The position numbers and the translations under genes were made by a program. The notes beneath the pieces were generated by a model. The model had not been told where the DNA came from, searched no databases, and saw nothing but the letters and a program-made list of their open reading frames with translations. Positions 1 to 5,031 of a DNA stretch of 5,031 bases are shown in pieces (positions within the stretch are counted from its first letter, which is position 1; the number at the start of each line of letters is the position of its first letter). This stretch comes from Clostridia bacterium. GTDB taxonomy: Bacteria; Bacillota_A; Clostridia; Oscillospirales; Acutalibacteraceae. The stretch spans positions 1 through 5,031 of the forward strand of contig JAFYOA010000379.1 in assembly GCA_017547865.1 (NCBI GenBank), in the 5' to 3' direction.

Positions 1-672
1 AGCCTGACAGAAGAATCGGAAGATTATCCCGGTTTCCACTACAATACCGCATACCTGCTGGATCGTACCGGCACCGTCGTTGGCAAGAGCCGTAAGCGCC
101 ATATCACGCCCAATGAAATCAAAAATAATTTTCTCCCCGGTGATAAGGTGCAGGTGTTTGAGACCGACATTGGCCGCATTGGCATGCTGACCTGCTTTGA
201 TGTGGGCTGGCGCGACGACTGGCGCGAGATGAAGAAGCAGGGCGCCGATATTGTGGTGTGGCCTTCTGCTTACCACGGCGGCAATCTGCTCAATGGCTAC
301 GCTGCGCTGTATTCTTATTATGTGGTCACTTCCGTGTGGAATATGGAGTGCCGCATCATCGACCGCATGGGCAATACCATTGCCGAAGGCAACCGTTGGG
401 ATCCCGCGGTCACCGCGTATATTTATCCCCGCTCGCAGATTTTCCACACCGATAACCATGTGAGCCTGATCGGTGCTCTGCGCGCCGAATACGGCGACGG
501 GCTGTACATCAACGTGGACGGCAAGATCAATATGATCGAGCTGGCGGTGTGCGATGAACGCTGTTCTCTGGAAGAGATCAAGGCAAAATACGGCCTGGTG
601 ACCTACGATGAGTACCATGCCATGGCCACCCGGCAGAACGACGCCCTGCGGACGGAAATGCCGGAAAAATAA
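1..672 (+). CDS. Carbon-nitrogen hydrolase (nitrilase superfamily), 3' part
   Basis: This is the C-terminal 223 residues of a nitrilase-superfamily enzyme. The frame is open from base 1, so the start codon and the catalytic Glu of the Glu-Lys-Cys triad lie off the left edge. The GTG at 148 is an internal Val codon, not a start. Seen: GKSRKRH at residues 28-34 of the fragment, matching the family's Lys motif (RKxH; Lys32), then GRIGMLTCFD at 58-67, matching the nucleophile motif (IGxxxCxD; Cys65, codon 193-195). ADIVVWPSAY follows near 82-91, where the family has its 'ADhhhhPxA' strand, and CRIIDRMGNTIAEG near 117-130 fits the 'G.S.I.dp.G.i.a' strand. Members hydrolyse C-N bonds of amides, carbamoyl groups or nitriles using a cysteine thioester, usually in the cytoplasm. 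The substrate cannot be told from this fragment. The family assignment is firm; an amidase-like activity is inference. Confidence 0.88.
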   Translation, partial: SLTEESEDYPGFHYNTAYLLDRTGTVVGKSRKRHITPNEIKNNFLPGDKVQVFETDIGRIGMLTCFDVGWRDDWREMKKQGADIVVWPSAYHGGNLLNGYAALYSYYVVTSVWNMECRIIDRMGNTIAEGNRWDPAVTAYIYPRSQIFHTDNHVSLIGALRAEYGDGLYINVDGKINMIELAVCDERCSLEEIKAKYGLVTYDEYHAMATRQNDALRTEMPEK

Positions 673-687
673 TTTCAACAACAAAAA

Positions 688-725
688 GACCTGCTCGGCC
701 AAAACCGGGCAGGTCATCTTTTTTA
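688..725. terminator. Bidirectional intrinsic terminator between convergent genes
   Basis: The hairpin spans 688-715, with 11-nt arms (688-698 and 705-715), a 6-nt loop CCAAAA and one T-G wobble. On the plus strand it is followed by ATCTTTTTTA, and the T run overlaps the stop codon of the minus-strand gene at 723-725. On the minus strand it is followed by TTTTTGTTG, the complement of the A run before 688. It can therefore terminate the hydrolase on one strand and the LtaS-like gene on the other, although the minus-strand T tract is the weaker of the two. Confidence 0.85.
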
Positions 726-2771
726 TTCGGTTCGAATGTAATCGCGTATGTAGCCGAAGAAATCCTGTTCCAGCATGGCGGCGGAAACTTTGTACTTGGT
801 GGCGATCTCCTCCAGTACGCTGCTTACATACCCATCGGGAACGGTCTGGCCGTTCATGGGGGTAACTTTATCGGTGTCGCTATTGTACATGCACACATCG
901 GTTACAAAACTGCGGGAAAGCAGGAACATGAACTGGGGTGCATCGGAAAGCAGGTCGTGGCCCATCAGCAGACGGGAATCGTACGGCATGCCGAACAGGT
1001 TCATCACGGTGGGATTGATATCGATGGCGTAAGCGTACTTATCCACCTGTATCGGTTCTTCCATGGCACTGTTCCAGATGATCAGGTTGTTCTTGTACAG
1101 TTCGAAGGTCTCGTCCACTTCGTGGCCCAGCAGCTCACTGTACTGGCCGTTGGTCAGGCCGTAGGGGTAGTGGTCGGCCTGCAGCACAAACACGGTCTTG
1201 TCCAGCTTGCTGGCTTTGTCCAGCTCGGTCACCAGGTATTCCAGTGCCAGGTCAAGCTCCAGGTTGCAGGCCAGGTACGCCTGTGCTTCTACCGAGAGAT
1301 GATCCAGGTGCGCCACATCATCGCTGTGGCGGTAGGCCATCATATTGCCGGTGTAATCGTATACCATGTGGCCGCTCACGGTCATGTAATATACGTGGAA
1401 CAGATCGTCTTCGATGTAGTAGGGCAAAGACTTCTGCATCATTTCCAGGTCGGATTCTGGCCAGCATTCTTCTACATCCAGGCCGTTGCCCAGGCCGTAG
1501 TAATCGTAGCCCAGGTTGGGGTGAGAAATATCACGGTCGTAATAATCGTAGTAGTTGTTGTGGAAGGCATAGGTGCTGTAGCCGTTTTCACGGAACATTT
1601 TGCCGTACACATGCCACATGTCGTTGCTCTGTTCACCGGAGACCTTCATACTCCATACGTTCTGCTTGGGGATGAGGCCGGTGAGGTTTACGTATTCGCC
1701 GTCGCTGGTGCTGACGCCCCACAGACCGTTGTAGAAGTTGTTGAACACAAAGCCGCTGTTCACCATTTTGTACAGGGTGGGGGTCAGGTCTTTGTCCACA
1801 CACAGGGGAGAGAAGGACTCCGCGGTGAGGAAGATCATGTTGTACCCTTCAAACATGCCGGTGTATTCGTTCCGGTTGGTGGGGGTCACGGTGGAGAAAT
1901 ACTCGCACAGGGTGCGGATGGCCTCGTTGGGCGCGTTTTCCGCGGCAGCGGCAAAGTCAATGTTCAGCACATTGGGGGAAGTATCCAGCGGCTCGGGAGT
2001 GGGTTCCGCGGTCGCCGTGGGCTGCGTATCCGGGGTAGAGGTGGCAGAGGGCGTAGGGGTGGGCTTTGCTGTGGGAGTGGTGCTGGGCACATCAATGTCC
2101 AGGTCGCCGTCATCGGTGCCGAACAGCAGGGTGCGAATATCCAGCCGCATGTTCACCGCCAGACCAAGGTGTTCCACTGCCTGCTCGGCAGAGGTGTAGT
2201 TGTGGTACAGCTCGTGTGCCGTGCCGTAGCCTGTGCCGCCCAAAGGAAGCACAAGCACCAACAGGCCGTAGAGCAGCGCACCGGCAGCGCCGCAAAGCAC
2301 CGGCTGCCAATAGGTGACGATGCGGTACCGAATGCGGCTGCGAAGCACGATCACCAGGACCACCGGCACCAAAAACAGCAGAATGGGCAGCCAGTTTTTG
2401 GCAATGGCCAGGAAAATGGCGCTCATAAACTGAGTGATTTGTCCGCCGTTCCCCATGGAATACGCCGAGAAGAAGGTGCGGAAAACGCTGTAATAGATGA
2501 CCTGGGCCGAATAGATCACCGTGGCAATGAAGGTGATTACCGGCAGAAGCACCTGCCCGGCGCGGCGGGGGAACAGCCCCAGCACAAAAGCGGCCAGCAT
2601 ACCGGTGGGCACAGAAAACAGCAGGGGGAAGAGCAGTCCTTCCGCAGAGCGGTAAATCAGCAGGTGAAAAACAAGTTCAAAATACAGGCAAAGGCAGGGG
2701 CAAAGAACTGCGGGGGAAAACCACGTCTTTTTGCTTTTTACGGGTTCATAGCGGGCGTGACGTGCTGGCAT
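723..2771 (-). CDS. LtaS-type lipoteichoic acid synthase / membrane sulfatase-fold phosphotransferase
   Basis: This is a 682-residue polytopic enzyme of the LtaS family (S. aureus LtaS is about 646 residues). The family moves glycerol-phosphate from phosphatidylglycerol to lipoteichoic acid on the outer membrane face. Seen (numbered from the start at 2771): five hydrophobic helices near 17-40, 45-67, 72-97, 125-144 and 155-177; a Thr/Pro-rich linker near 229-266; then a sulfatase-fold domain. That domain shows the metal-binding Glu318 in LTAESF, the catalytic Thr355 in STSDGEY, Arg413 in YYDRD after AFHNNY, His468 in VSGHM and the metal pair Asp533-His534 in QADHYPYG, all in family order. The longest frame starts with GTG at 2870, but a TATAAT promoter lies inside that extension and GTG 2870 has no close ribosome site. 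ATG 2771 has AAGGAG 10 nt upstream and lies past the predicted transcription start. A related phosphoglycerol or phosphoethanolamine transferase role is possible, so no symbol is given. Confidence 0.9.
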   Translation of the reverse strand: MPARHARYEPVKSKKTWFSPAVLCPCLCLYFELVFHLLIYRSAEGLLFPLLFSVPTGMLAAFVLGLFPRRAGQVLLPVITFIATVIYSAQVIYYSVFRTFFSAYSMGNGGQITQFMSAIFLAIAKNWLPILLFLVPVVLVIVLRSRIRYRIVTYWQPVLCGAAGALLYGLLVLVLPLGGTGYGTAHELYHNYTSAEQAVEHLGLAVNMRLDIRTLLFGTDDGDLDIDVPSTTPTAKPTPTPSATSTPDTQPTATAEPTPEPLDTSPNVLNIDFAAAAENAPNEAIRTLCEYFSTVTPTNRNEYTGMFEGYNMIFLTAESFSPLCVDKDLTPTLYKMVNSGFVFNNFYNGLWGVSTSDGEYVNLTGLIPKQNVWSMKVSGEQSNDMWHVYGKMFRENGYSTYAFHNNYYDYYDRDISHPNLGYDYYGLGNGLDVEECWPESDLEMMQKSLPYYIEDDLFHVYYMTVSGHMVYDYTGNMMAYRHSDDVAHLDHLSVEAQAYLACNLELDLALEYLVTELDKASKLDKTVFVLQADHYPYGLTNGQYSELLGHEVDETFELYKNNLIIWNSAMEEPIQVDKYAYAIDINPTVMNLFGMPYDSRLLMGHDLLSDAPQFMFLLSRSFVTDVCMYNSDTDKVTPMNGQTVPDGYVSSVLEEIATKYKVSAAMLEQDFFGYIRDYIRTE

Positions 2772-2781
2772 GGAAAGGCAT

Positions 2782-2787
2782 CTCCTT
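2782..2787 (-). promoter_or_regulatory. Ribosome binding site for the LtaS-like gene
   Basis: On the minus strand this reads AAGGAG, complementary to the 16S rRNA 3' end, and lies 10 nt before ATG 2771. The spacing is slightly long but acceptable. This site, together with the promoter at 2821-2849, decides the start in favour of 2771. The ATG that directly abuts AAGGAG (2779-2781) is out of frame and has no usable spacing. Confidence 0.75.
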
Positions 2788-2820
2788 TTTCTTAGTTCGA
2801 CAAATTTCGCGGTAAACATA

Positions 2821-2849
2821 ATTATAAAACAATACGCCCCCAACCGCAA
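2821..2849 (-). promoter_or_regulatory. Sigma-A type promoter for the LtaS-like gene
   Basis: Reading the minus strand, TTGCGG (2849-2844) is followed after exactly 17 nt by a perfect TATAAT (2826-2821). Transcription would start near 2814, giving a leader of about 43 nt to ATG 2771. The -10 matches consensus 6/6 and the -35 matches 4/6. In-frame codons upstream of 2814, including GTG 2870 and ATG 2819, would not be in this transcript. Confidence 0.75.
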
Positions 2850-2871
2850 GAGAGATTTGAATTTTTTCACC

Positions 2872-2886
2872 GTAAAGCTGCTTTAC
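2872..2886. repeat. 15-bp palindrome GTAAAGC-T-GCTTTAC
   Basis: Perfect 7-bp inverted arms flank a single T. The right arm overlaps the proposed -35 element of the rsmA promoter (2882-2887). The palindrome is centred about 65 bp upstream of the predicted leftward transcription start. Its size and position suit a dimeric regulator site, but no regulator is visible in the window and a chance palindrome cannot be excluded. Confidence 0.4.
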
Positions 2887-2910
2887 TTTCTCCCCGGGGA
2901 ATGATACAAT
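2882..2910 (+). promoter_or_regulatory. Promoter for the rsmA unit
   Basis: TTTACT (2882-2887, 4/6 to consensus) and TACAAT (2905-2910, 5/6) are separated by 17 nt. Transcription would start near 2917, about 39 nt before ATG 2956. The 17-nt spacer contains a perfect 10-bp palindrome, TCCCCGGGGA (2891-2900). This promoter diverges from the one at 2821-2849, and the two -35 elements are about 32 bp apart. Confidence 0.6.
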
Positions 2911-2945
2911 TAAACAGACCCCCAGCGGGGAAATTACAATGATTT

Positions 2946-2949
2946 GGAG
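2946..2949 (+). promoter_or_regulatory. Ribosome binding site for rsmA
   Basis: GGAG is followed by a 6-nt spacer to ATG 2956. It overlaps the in-frame TTG at 2944, which therefore cannot be served by it. This makes 2956 the preferred start and shortens the longest open frame by four residues. Confidence 0.7.
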
Positions 2950-2955
2950 CTGACT

Positions 2956-3825
2956 ATGATCTCTCTATCCGATCCCAATGCCGTGCAGGCTTTGCTGCGC
3001 CGGCACGGTTTTCATTTTTCCAAGGCCATGGGCCAAAATTTTATTGTGGATGACAGCGTGTGCCCCCAAATGGCCGCCCTGTGCGGTGCCGATGAAAACA
3101 CCGGCGTGCTGGAAGTTGGTCCCGGTATCGGTGTGCTGACCCGGGAGCTTTCTTTTGTGGCAAAAAAGGTGGCTGCCGTAGAGCTGGATACCCGCCTGCT
3201 GCCTGTGCTGAAAGAAACCCTGGGCGACCGGAATAATGTAAAGGTGCACAACGGCGATATTATGAAGATCGATGTGCACGGCCTTCTGAAAGAAGAATTC
3301 CCGGATATGCCGGTGGTGGTGTGTGCCAACCTTCCGTACTATATCACGTCTCCCATTATTATGAAGCTTCTCGAAGAGCACCTGCCCATTCAGGCCCTGA
3401 CGGTGATGGTGCAAAAAGAAGCCGCCGAGCGGATCTGTGCTGCCCCGGGCACCCGGGCCTGCGGTGCGGTGAGTGCCGCCGTGCGTTATTACGCTGTGCC
3501 GGAAGTTCTGTTTGAAGTGGGCCGCGAAAGCTTTATGCCCCCGCCTAATGTGGATTCCGCCGTCATCCGGCTGAATATTCCCCAAACGCCGCCCTACGCG
3601 GTAAAGGATGAGGCCATGTTTTTCCGCACCGTGCAGGCTGCCTTTGCCCAACGGCGCAAAACCGTGCTCAATTCCGTTTCTGCCACCATGGGTTACCCCA
3701 AGGCAGAGGTGCAGGCTGTGATGGAAGCTGCCGGCGTGGCTCCCACTGCCCGTGCGGAACAGCTGACCATGGAAGAATTGGTTTGCCTGGCGGATGCCCT
3801 GGCCGATTATGCCGCCGCCCGCTGA
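2956..3825 (+). CDS. rsmA: 16S rRNA dimethyladenosine transferase RsmA/KsgA
   Basis: This 289-residue cytoplasmic enzyme uses S-adenosylmethionine to N6,N6-dimethylate two adjacent adenines (A1518/A1519 in E. coli numbering) in the 3' terminal hairpin of 16S rRNA, a late step of 30S maturation. Loss of this activity gives kasugamycin resistance in several species. Seen: MGQNFIVD near 25-32, typical of the KsgA N-terminus; SAM-binding motif I LEVGPGIGVLT at 52-62; AVELD at 74-78; GDIMKID at 100-106; catalytic motif IV NLPYYITSP at 125-133; QKEAAERI from 153; ESFMPPPNVDSAV near 191-203; and FAQRRKTVLNS near 230-240. Length is normal and all core motifs are intact. ATG 2956 is chosen over TTG 2944 on ribosome-site grounds. 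It heads a probable two-gene unit with the small membrane protein 13 nt downstream. The assignment is near certain. Confidence 0.97.
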   Translation: MISLSDPNAVQALLRRHGFHFSKAMGQNFIVDDSVCPQMAALCGADENTGVLEVGPGIGVLTRELSFVAKKVAAVELDTRLLPVLKETLGDRNNVKVHNGDIMKIDVHGLLKEEFPDMPVVVCANLPYYITSPIIMKLLEEHLPIQALTVMVQKEAAERICAAPGTRACGAVSAAVRYYAVPEVLFEVGRESFMPPPNVDSAVIRLNIPQTPPYAVKDEAMFFRTVQAAFAQRRKTVLNSVSATMGYPKAEVQAVMEAAGVAPTARAEQLTMEELVCLADALADYAAAR

Positions 3826-3838
3826 AAGGAGAAACGCG

Positions 3839-4030
3839 ATGAAAAATTATGAACGCATCCCGCTGATCGTTCTGCTTTTGTTGATTTTGGTGCTGACCCT
3901 GGCCGGTATGCTGCTGGCGCCGTTGGGGTACGATGCCATCTCTATGGCCTGCAGTGCCGCAGCCTGTGTGCTCAGTGCGGGAATGATCTTCTACTGCCTG
4001 TATTTTTGGAAGAGAGATAACAAAGAATAA
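3839..4030 (+). CDS. Small two-helix membrane protein, unknown function
   Basis: This is a 63-residue protein I do not recognise. ATG 3839 follows AAAGGAG (3825-3831) with an ideal 7-nt spacer. The upstream in-frame ATG at 3794 lies inside rsmA and lacks such a site. Seen: a short N-terminus (MKNYERIP), one long hydrophobic helix near 7-28 rich in Leu, a short loop LGYDAIS, a second helix near 35-55 rich in Ala and Cys, and a charged tail WKRDNKE. The charges (KR at both ends) suggest both termini are cytoplasmic. It follows rsmA by 13 nt on the same strand and is followed at once by a terminator, so it is the last gene of the rsmA unit. The strong ribosome site supports real translation. No function can be claimed; there is no toxin-antitoxin partner or phage gene nearby. 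Confidence 0.75.
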   Translation: MKNYERIPLIVLLLLILVLTLAGMLLAPLGYDAISMACSAAACVLSAGMIFYCLYFWKRDNKE

Positions 4031-4036
4031 CCTAAG

Positions 4037-4075
4037 AACAGCACGTCCCCGGCGGGAGGTGCTGTTTTGATTTTG
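4037..4075 (+). terminator. Intrinsic terminator of the rsmA unit
   Basis: An 8-bp stem, AACAGCAC (4037-4044) with GTGCTGTT (4059-4066), is extended by a G/G mismatch and four more pairs (TCCC 4046-4049, GGGA 4054-4057) around a CGGC loop. TTTTGATTTTG follows. It begins 7 nt after the stop codon of the small membrane protein and separates the rsmA unit from the phosphate transporter. Confidence 0.88.
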
Positions 4076-4130
4076 TGTGCAGAATACGGCGTAGCTTTTA
4101 TCTTTCTTATAAACGTGAAACGCTGCCTTT

Positions 4131-4191
4131 TTTACAAATATTTTACATAGGATTCACACAGATTTGACGTAGATTTAACGCAGATTTAACT
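4131..4191 (+). promoter_or_regulatory. Putative PHO box array: six TTNAC hexamers at 11-bp period
   Basis: Six hexamers begin at 4131, 4142, 4153, 4164, 4175 and 4186: TTTACA, TTTACA, TTCACA, TTGACG, TTAACG, TTAACT. Each is separated by exactly 5 nt, and the last three spacers are CAGAT, TAGAT and CAGAT. Established knowledge: response regulators PhoP (Bacillus) and PhoB (enterics) bind tandem direct repeats with an 11-bp period, and the Bacillus half-site is TTAACA-like with spacers of about 5 nt. The next in-phase positions, 4120 (ACGCTG) and 4197 (TTTTGA), do not match, so the array has clear ends. It sits 124 bp before a Na+/phosphate cotransporter start, which makes activation under phosphate limitation the likely role. 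The regulator itself is not in the window. Confidence 0.75.
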
Positions 4192-4198
4192 TGCTTTT

Positions 4199-4227
4199 TT
4201 GACCAAATTCATGTAATATGATATCTT
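4199..4227 (+). promoter_or_regulatory. Candidate promoter for the phosphate transporter
   Basis: TTGACC (4199-4204, 5/6) and TATCTT (4222-4227, 4/6) are 17 nt apart and would start transcription near 4234, leaving a leader of about 80 nt. An alternative -10, TATGAT (4217-4222, 5/6), has no good -35 at the right distance, as is common for activator-dependent promoters. Either choice lies immediately downstream of the hexamer array at 4131-4191. Confidence 0.45.
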
Positions 4228-4314
4228 GGAGGGAGAGGTGCTCCTTCTGGTGTAGGGACATGTGTTCCGCATCGTGTGTTGTGAAAAGAAAAAGTAAAAA
4301 AGGATGAAAAGAAA

Positions 4315-5031
4315 ATGACAATTTTTGACGTGTTGAACCTGATTGGCGGCCTGTGTCTGTTCCTGTTTGGTATGACAGTGATGGGCGATGGCCTGGAACG
4401 CCGCGCGGGCAACGGACTCAAAGCTTTGCTCGCCAAGCTGACCGACAGCAAGATCAAAGGTTTCCTCACCGGTCTTGGTGTTACCGCTGTAATCCAGAGT
4501 TCCTCTGCCACGACGGTTATGGTGGTTGGTTTTGTTAACTCCAAGATCATGACCCTGCGCCAGTCCATCGGCGTAATTATGGGTGCCAACATCGGTACCA
4601 CCGTTACTGCCTGGGTGCTGAGCCTTGGCGGCATTTCCAGCGACAACATCTTTATGAAGCTGTTGAAGCCCACGTCGTTTACCCCTGTGCTGGCGCTCAT
4701 CGGCACCATCTTCATGATGTTCTCCAAGTCCAGCAAAAAGAAGGATATGGGTTCCATTCTGTTGGGCTTTGCCACCCTTATGTTCGGTATGGATACCATG
4801 TCCGATGCCGTGAAGGGTCTCTCCACTATTCCGGAATTCCAGAACCTGTTCATTATGTTTACGAACCCCATTCTGGGTGTGCTGGTTGGTGCGCTGCTCA
4901 CTGCCATCATCCAGTCCAGCTCCGCTTCTGTGGGTATTCTGCAGGCGCTGTCTGTTACCGGTGCGGTATCTTATGCGGCTGCGATCCCGATCATCATGGG
5001 TCAGAACATCGGTACCTGCGTTACTGCGCTG
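4315..5031 (+). CDS. Na+/phosphate cotransporter (NptA/PF02690-type), 5' part
   Basis: This is the N-terminal 239 residues of a sodium-dependent inorganic phosphate transporter of the inner membrane; the frame is still open at the right edge. Seen: a hydrophobic N-terminus (LIGGLCLFLFGMTVMGDGL, 9-27), then the hallmark repeat TAVIQSSSATT (57-67) followed by GANIGTTVTA (90-99). A second inverted-topology copy has TAIIQSSSAS (ending near 205) followed by GQNIGTCVTA (229-238). Paired QSSS motifs are diagnostic of the SLC34-like family, where they form the substrate and Na+ site. Bacterial members are often about 550 residues with a PhoU-like C-terminal domain, which would lie beyond this window. 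ATG 4315 has AAAAGGA about 10 nt upstream. Upstream lie a candidate promoter and a six-repeat PHO-box-like array, suggesting induction when phosphate is scarce. The family assignment is firm; the presence of the C-terminal domain is unknown. Confidence 0.93.
   Translation, partial: MTIFDVLNLIGGLCLFLFGMTVMGDGLERRAGNGLKALLAKLTDSKIKGFLTGLGVTAVIQSSSATTVMVVGFVNSKIMTLRQSIGVIMGANIGTTVTAWVLSLGGISSDNIFMKLLKPTSFTPVLALIGTIFMMFSKSSKKKDMGSILLGFATLMFGMDTMSDAVKGLSTIPEFQNLFIMFTNPILGVLVGALLTAIIQSSSASVGILQALSVTGAVSYAAAIPIIMGQNIGTCVTAL

Noticed and set aside
148..672. Treating GTG 148 as the start of a complete 174-residue hydrolase
   Set aside because: The frame is open back to base 1 and contains the conserved catalytic Lys motif upstream of 148, so the gene is cut by the window edge.
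957..2795. 612-residue open frame on the plus strand, antisense to the LtaS-like gene
   Set aside because: It is rich in Val, His and Gly with no recognisable domain, as expected for a reverse-complement shadow of a codon-biased gene. The opposite strand encodes an intact, motif-complete enzyme.
2944..2955. TTG 2944 as the rsmA start
   Set aside because: The only good ribosome site, GGAG at 2946-2949, overlaps this codon and is correctly spaced for ATG 2956.
2965..3651. 228-residue open frame on the minus strand inside rsmA
   Set aside because: It is antisense to a clear rsmA gene, has no ribosome site evident and no domain features; it is a shadow frame.
4228..4300. Riboswitch or attenuator in the transporter leader
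   Set aside because: The leader is about 80 nt. I found only a very short GGAG/CTCC hairpin and no terminator-antiterminator pair or known aptamer pattern.
4304..4318. Tiny frame (MKRK) ending in an ATGA overlap with the transporter start, possible translational coupling
   Set aside because: It is only four codons long in an A-rich stretch where such frames arise by chance, and the ribosome site upstream is better explained as serving ATG 4315.
4209..4910. 233-residue minus-strand open frame over the transporter start and its leader
   Set aside because: The plus-strand frame carries the paired QSSS motifs of a Na+/phosphate cotransporter. The minus-strand product is low-information and would run back through the promoter region.

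Overview
The window looks like an ordinary stretch of chromosome from a Gram-positive (Firmicutes) bacterium. Its GC content appears moderate, roughly mid-50s percent by eye (not computed). Three things support this: a five-helix LtaS-type lipoteichoic acid synthase homologue, strong AAGGAG-type ribosome binding sites, and TTGACA/TATAAT-like promoters. A gut Clostridia lineage such as Oscillospiraceae/Ruminococcaceae is my guess from codon use and gene content; no 16S or marker comparison was possible.

Layout: (1) Bases 1-672 (+) hold the 3' part of a carbon-nitrogen hydrolase (nitrilase superfamily) gene whose start lies off the left edge. (2) A hairpin at 688-715, flanked by A-rich and T-rich tracts, can terminate this gene and the convergent one. 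(3) Bases 723-2771 (-) encode an LtaS/sulfatase-fold membrane phosphotransferase. Its longest open frame reaches 2870, but a near-consensus promoter lies inside that extension, so the start is placed at 2771. (4) Bases 2772-2955 form a compact divergent control region with a promoter on each strand and short palindromes over the rightward one. (5) Bases 2956-3825 (+) are rsmA (ksgA), the 16S rRNA dimethyladenosine transferase. It is followed 13 nt later by a 63-residue two-helix membrane protein (3839-4030) and a terminator (4037-4075). (6) Bases 4076-4314 are non-coding and carry six TTNAC hexamers at an exact 11-bp period, which is the architecture of a PHO box array. (7) From 4315 to the right edge runs the N-terminal part of a Na+/phosphate cotransporter gene.

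The most informative signal is the 4131-4191 array. Its position just upstream of a phosphate transporter makes a PhoP/PhoB-type phosphate-starvation response the natural reading. rsmA and the small membrane protein probably form one transcription unit. The LtaS-like gene and the hydrolase appear to be separate units. I see no mobile element, CRISPR array, tRNA or rRNA gene, and no previously undescribed multi-gene system.
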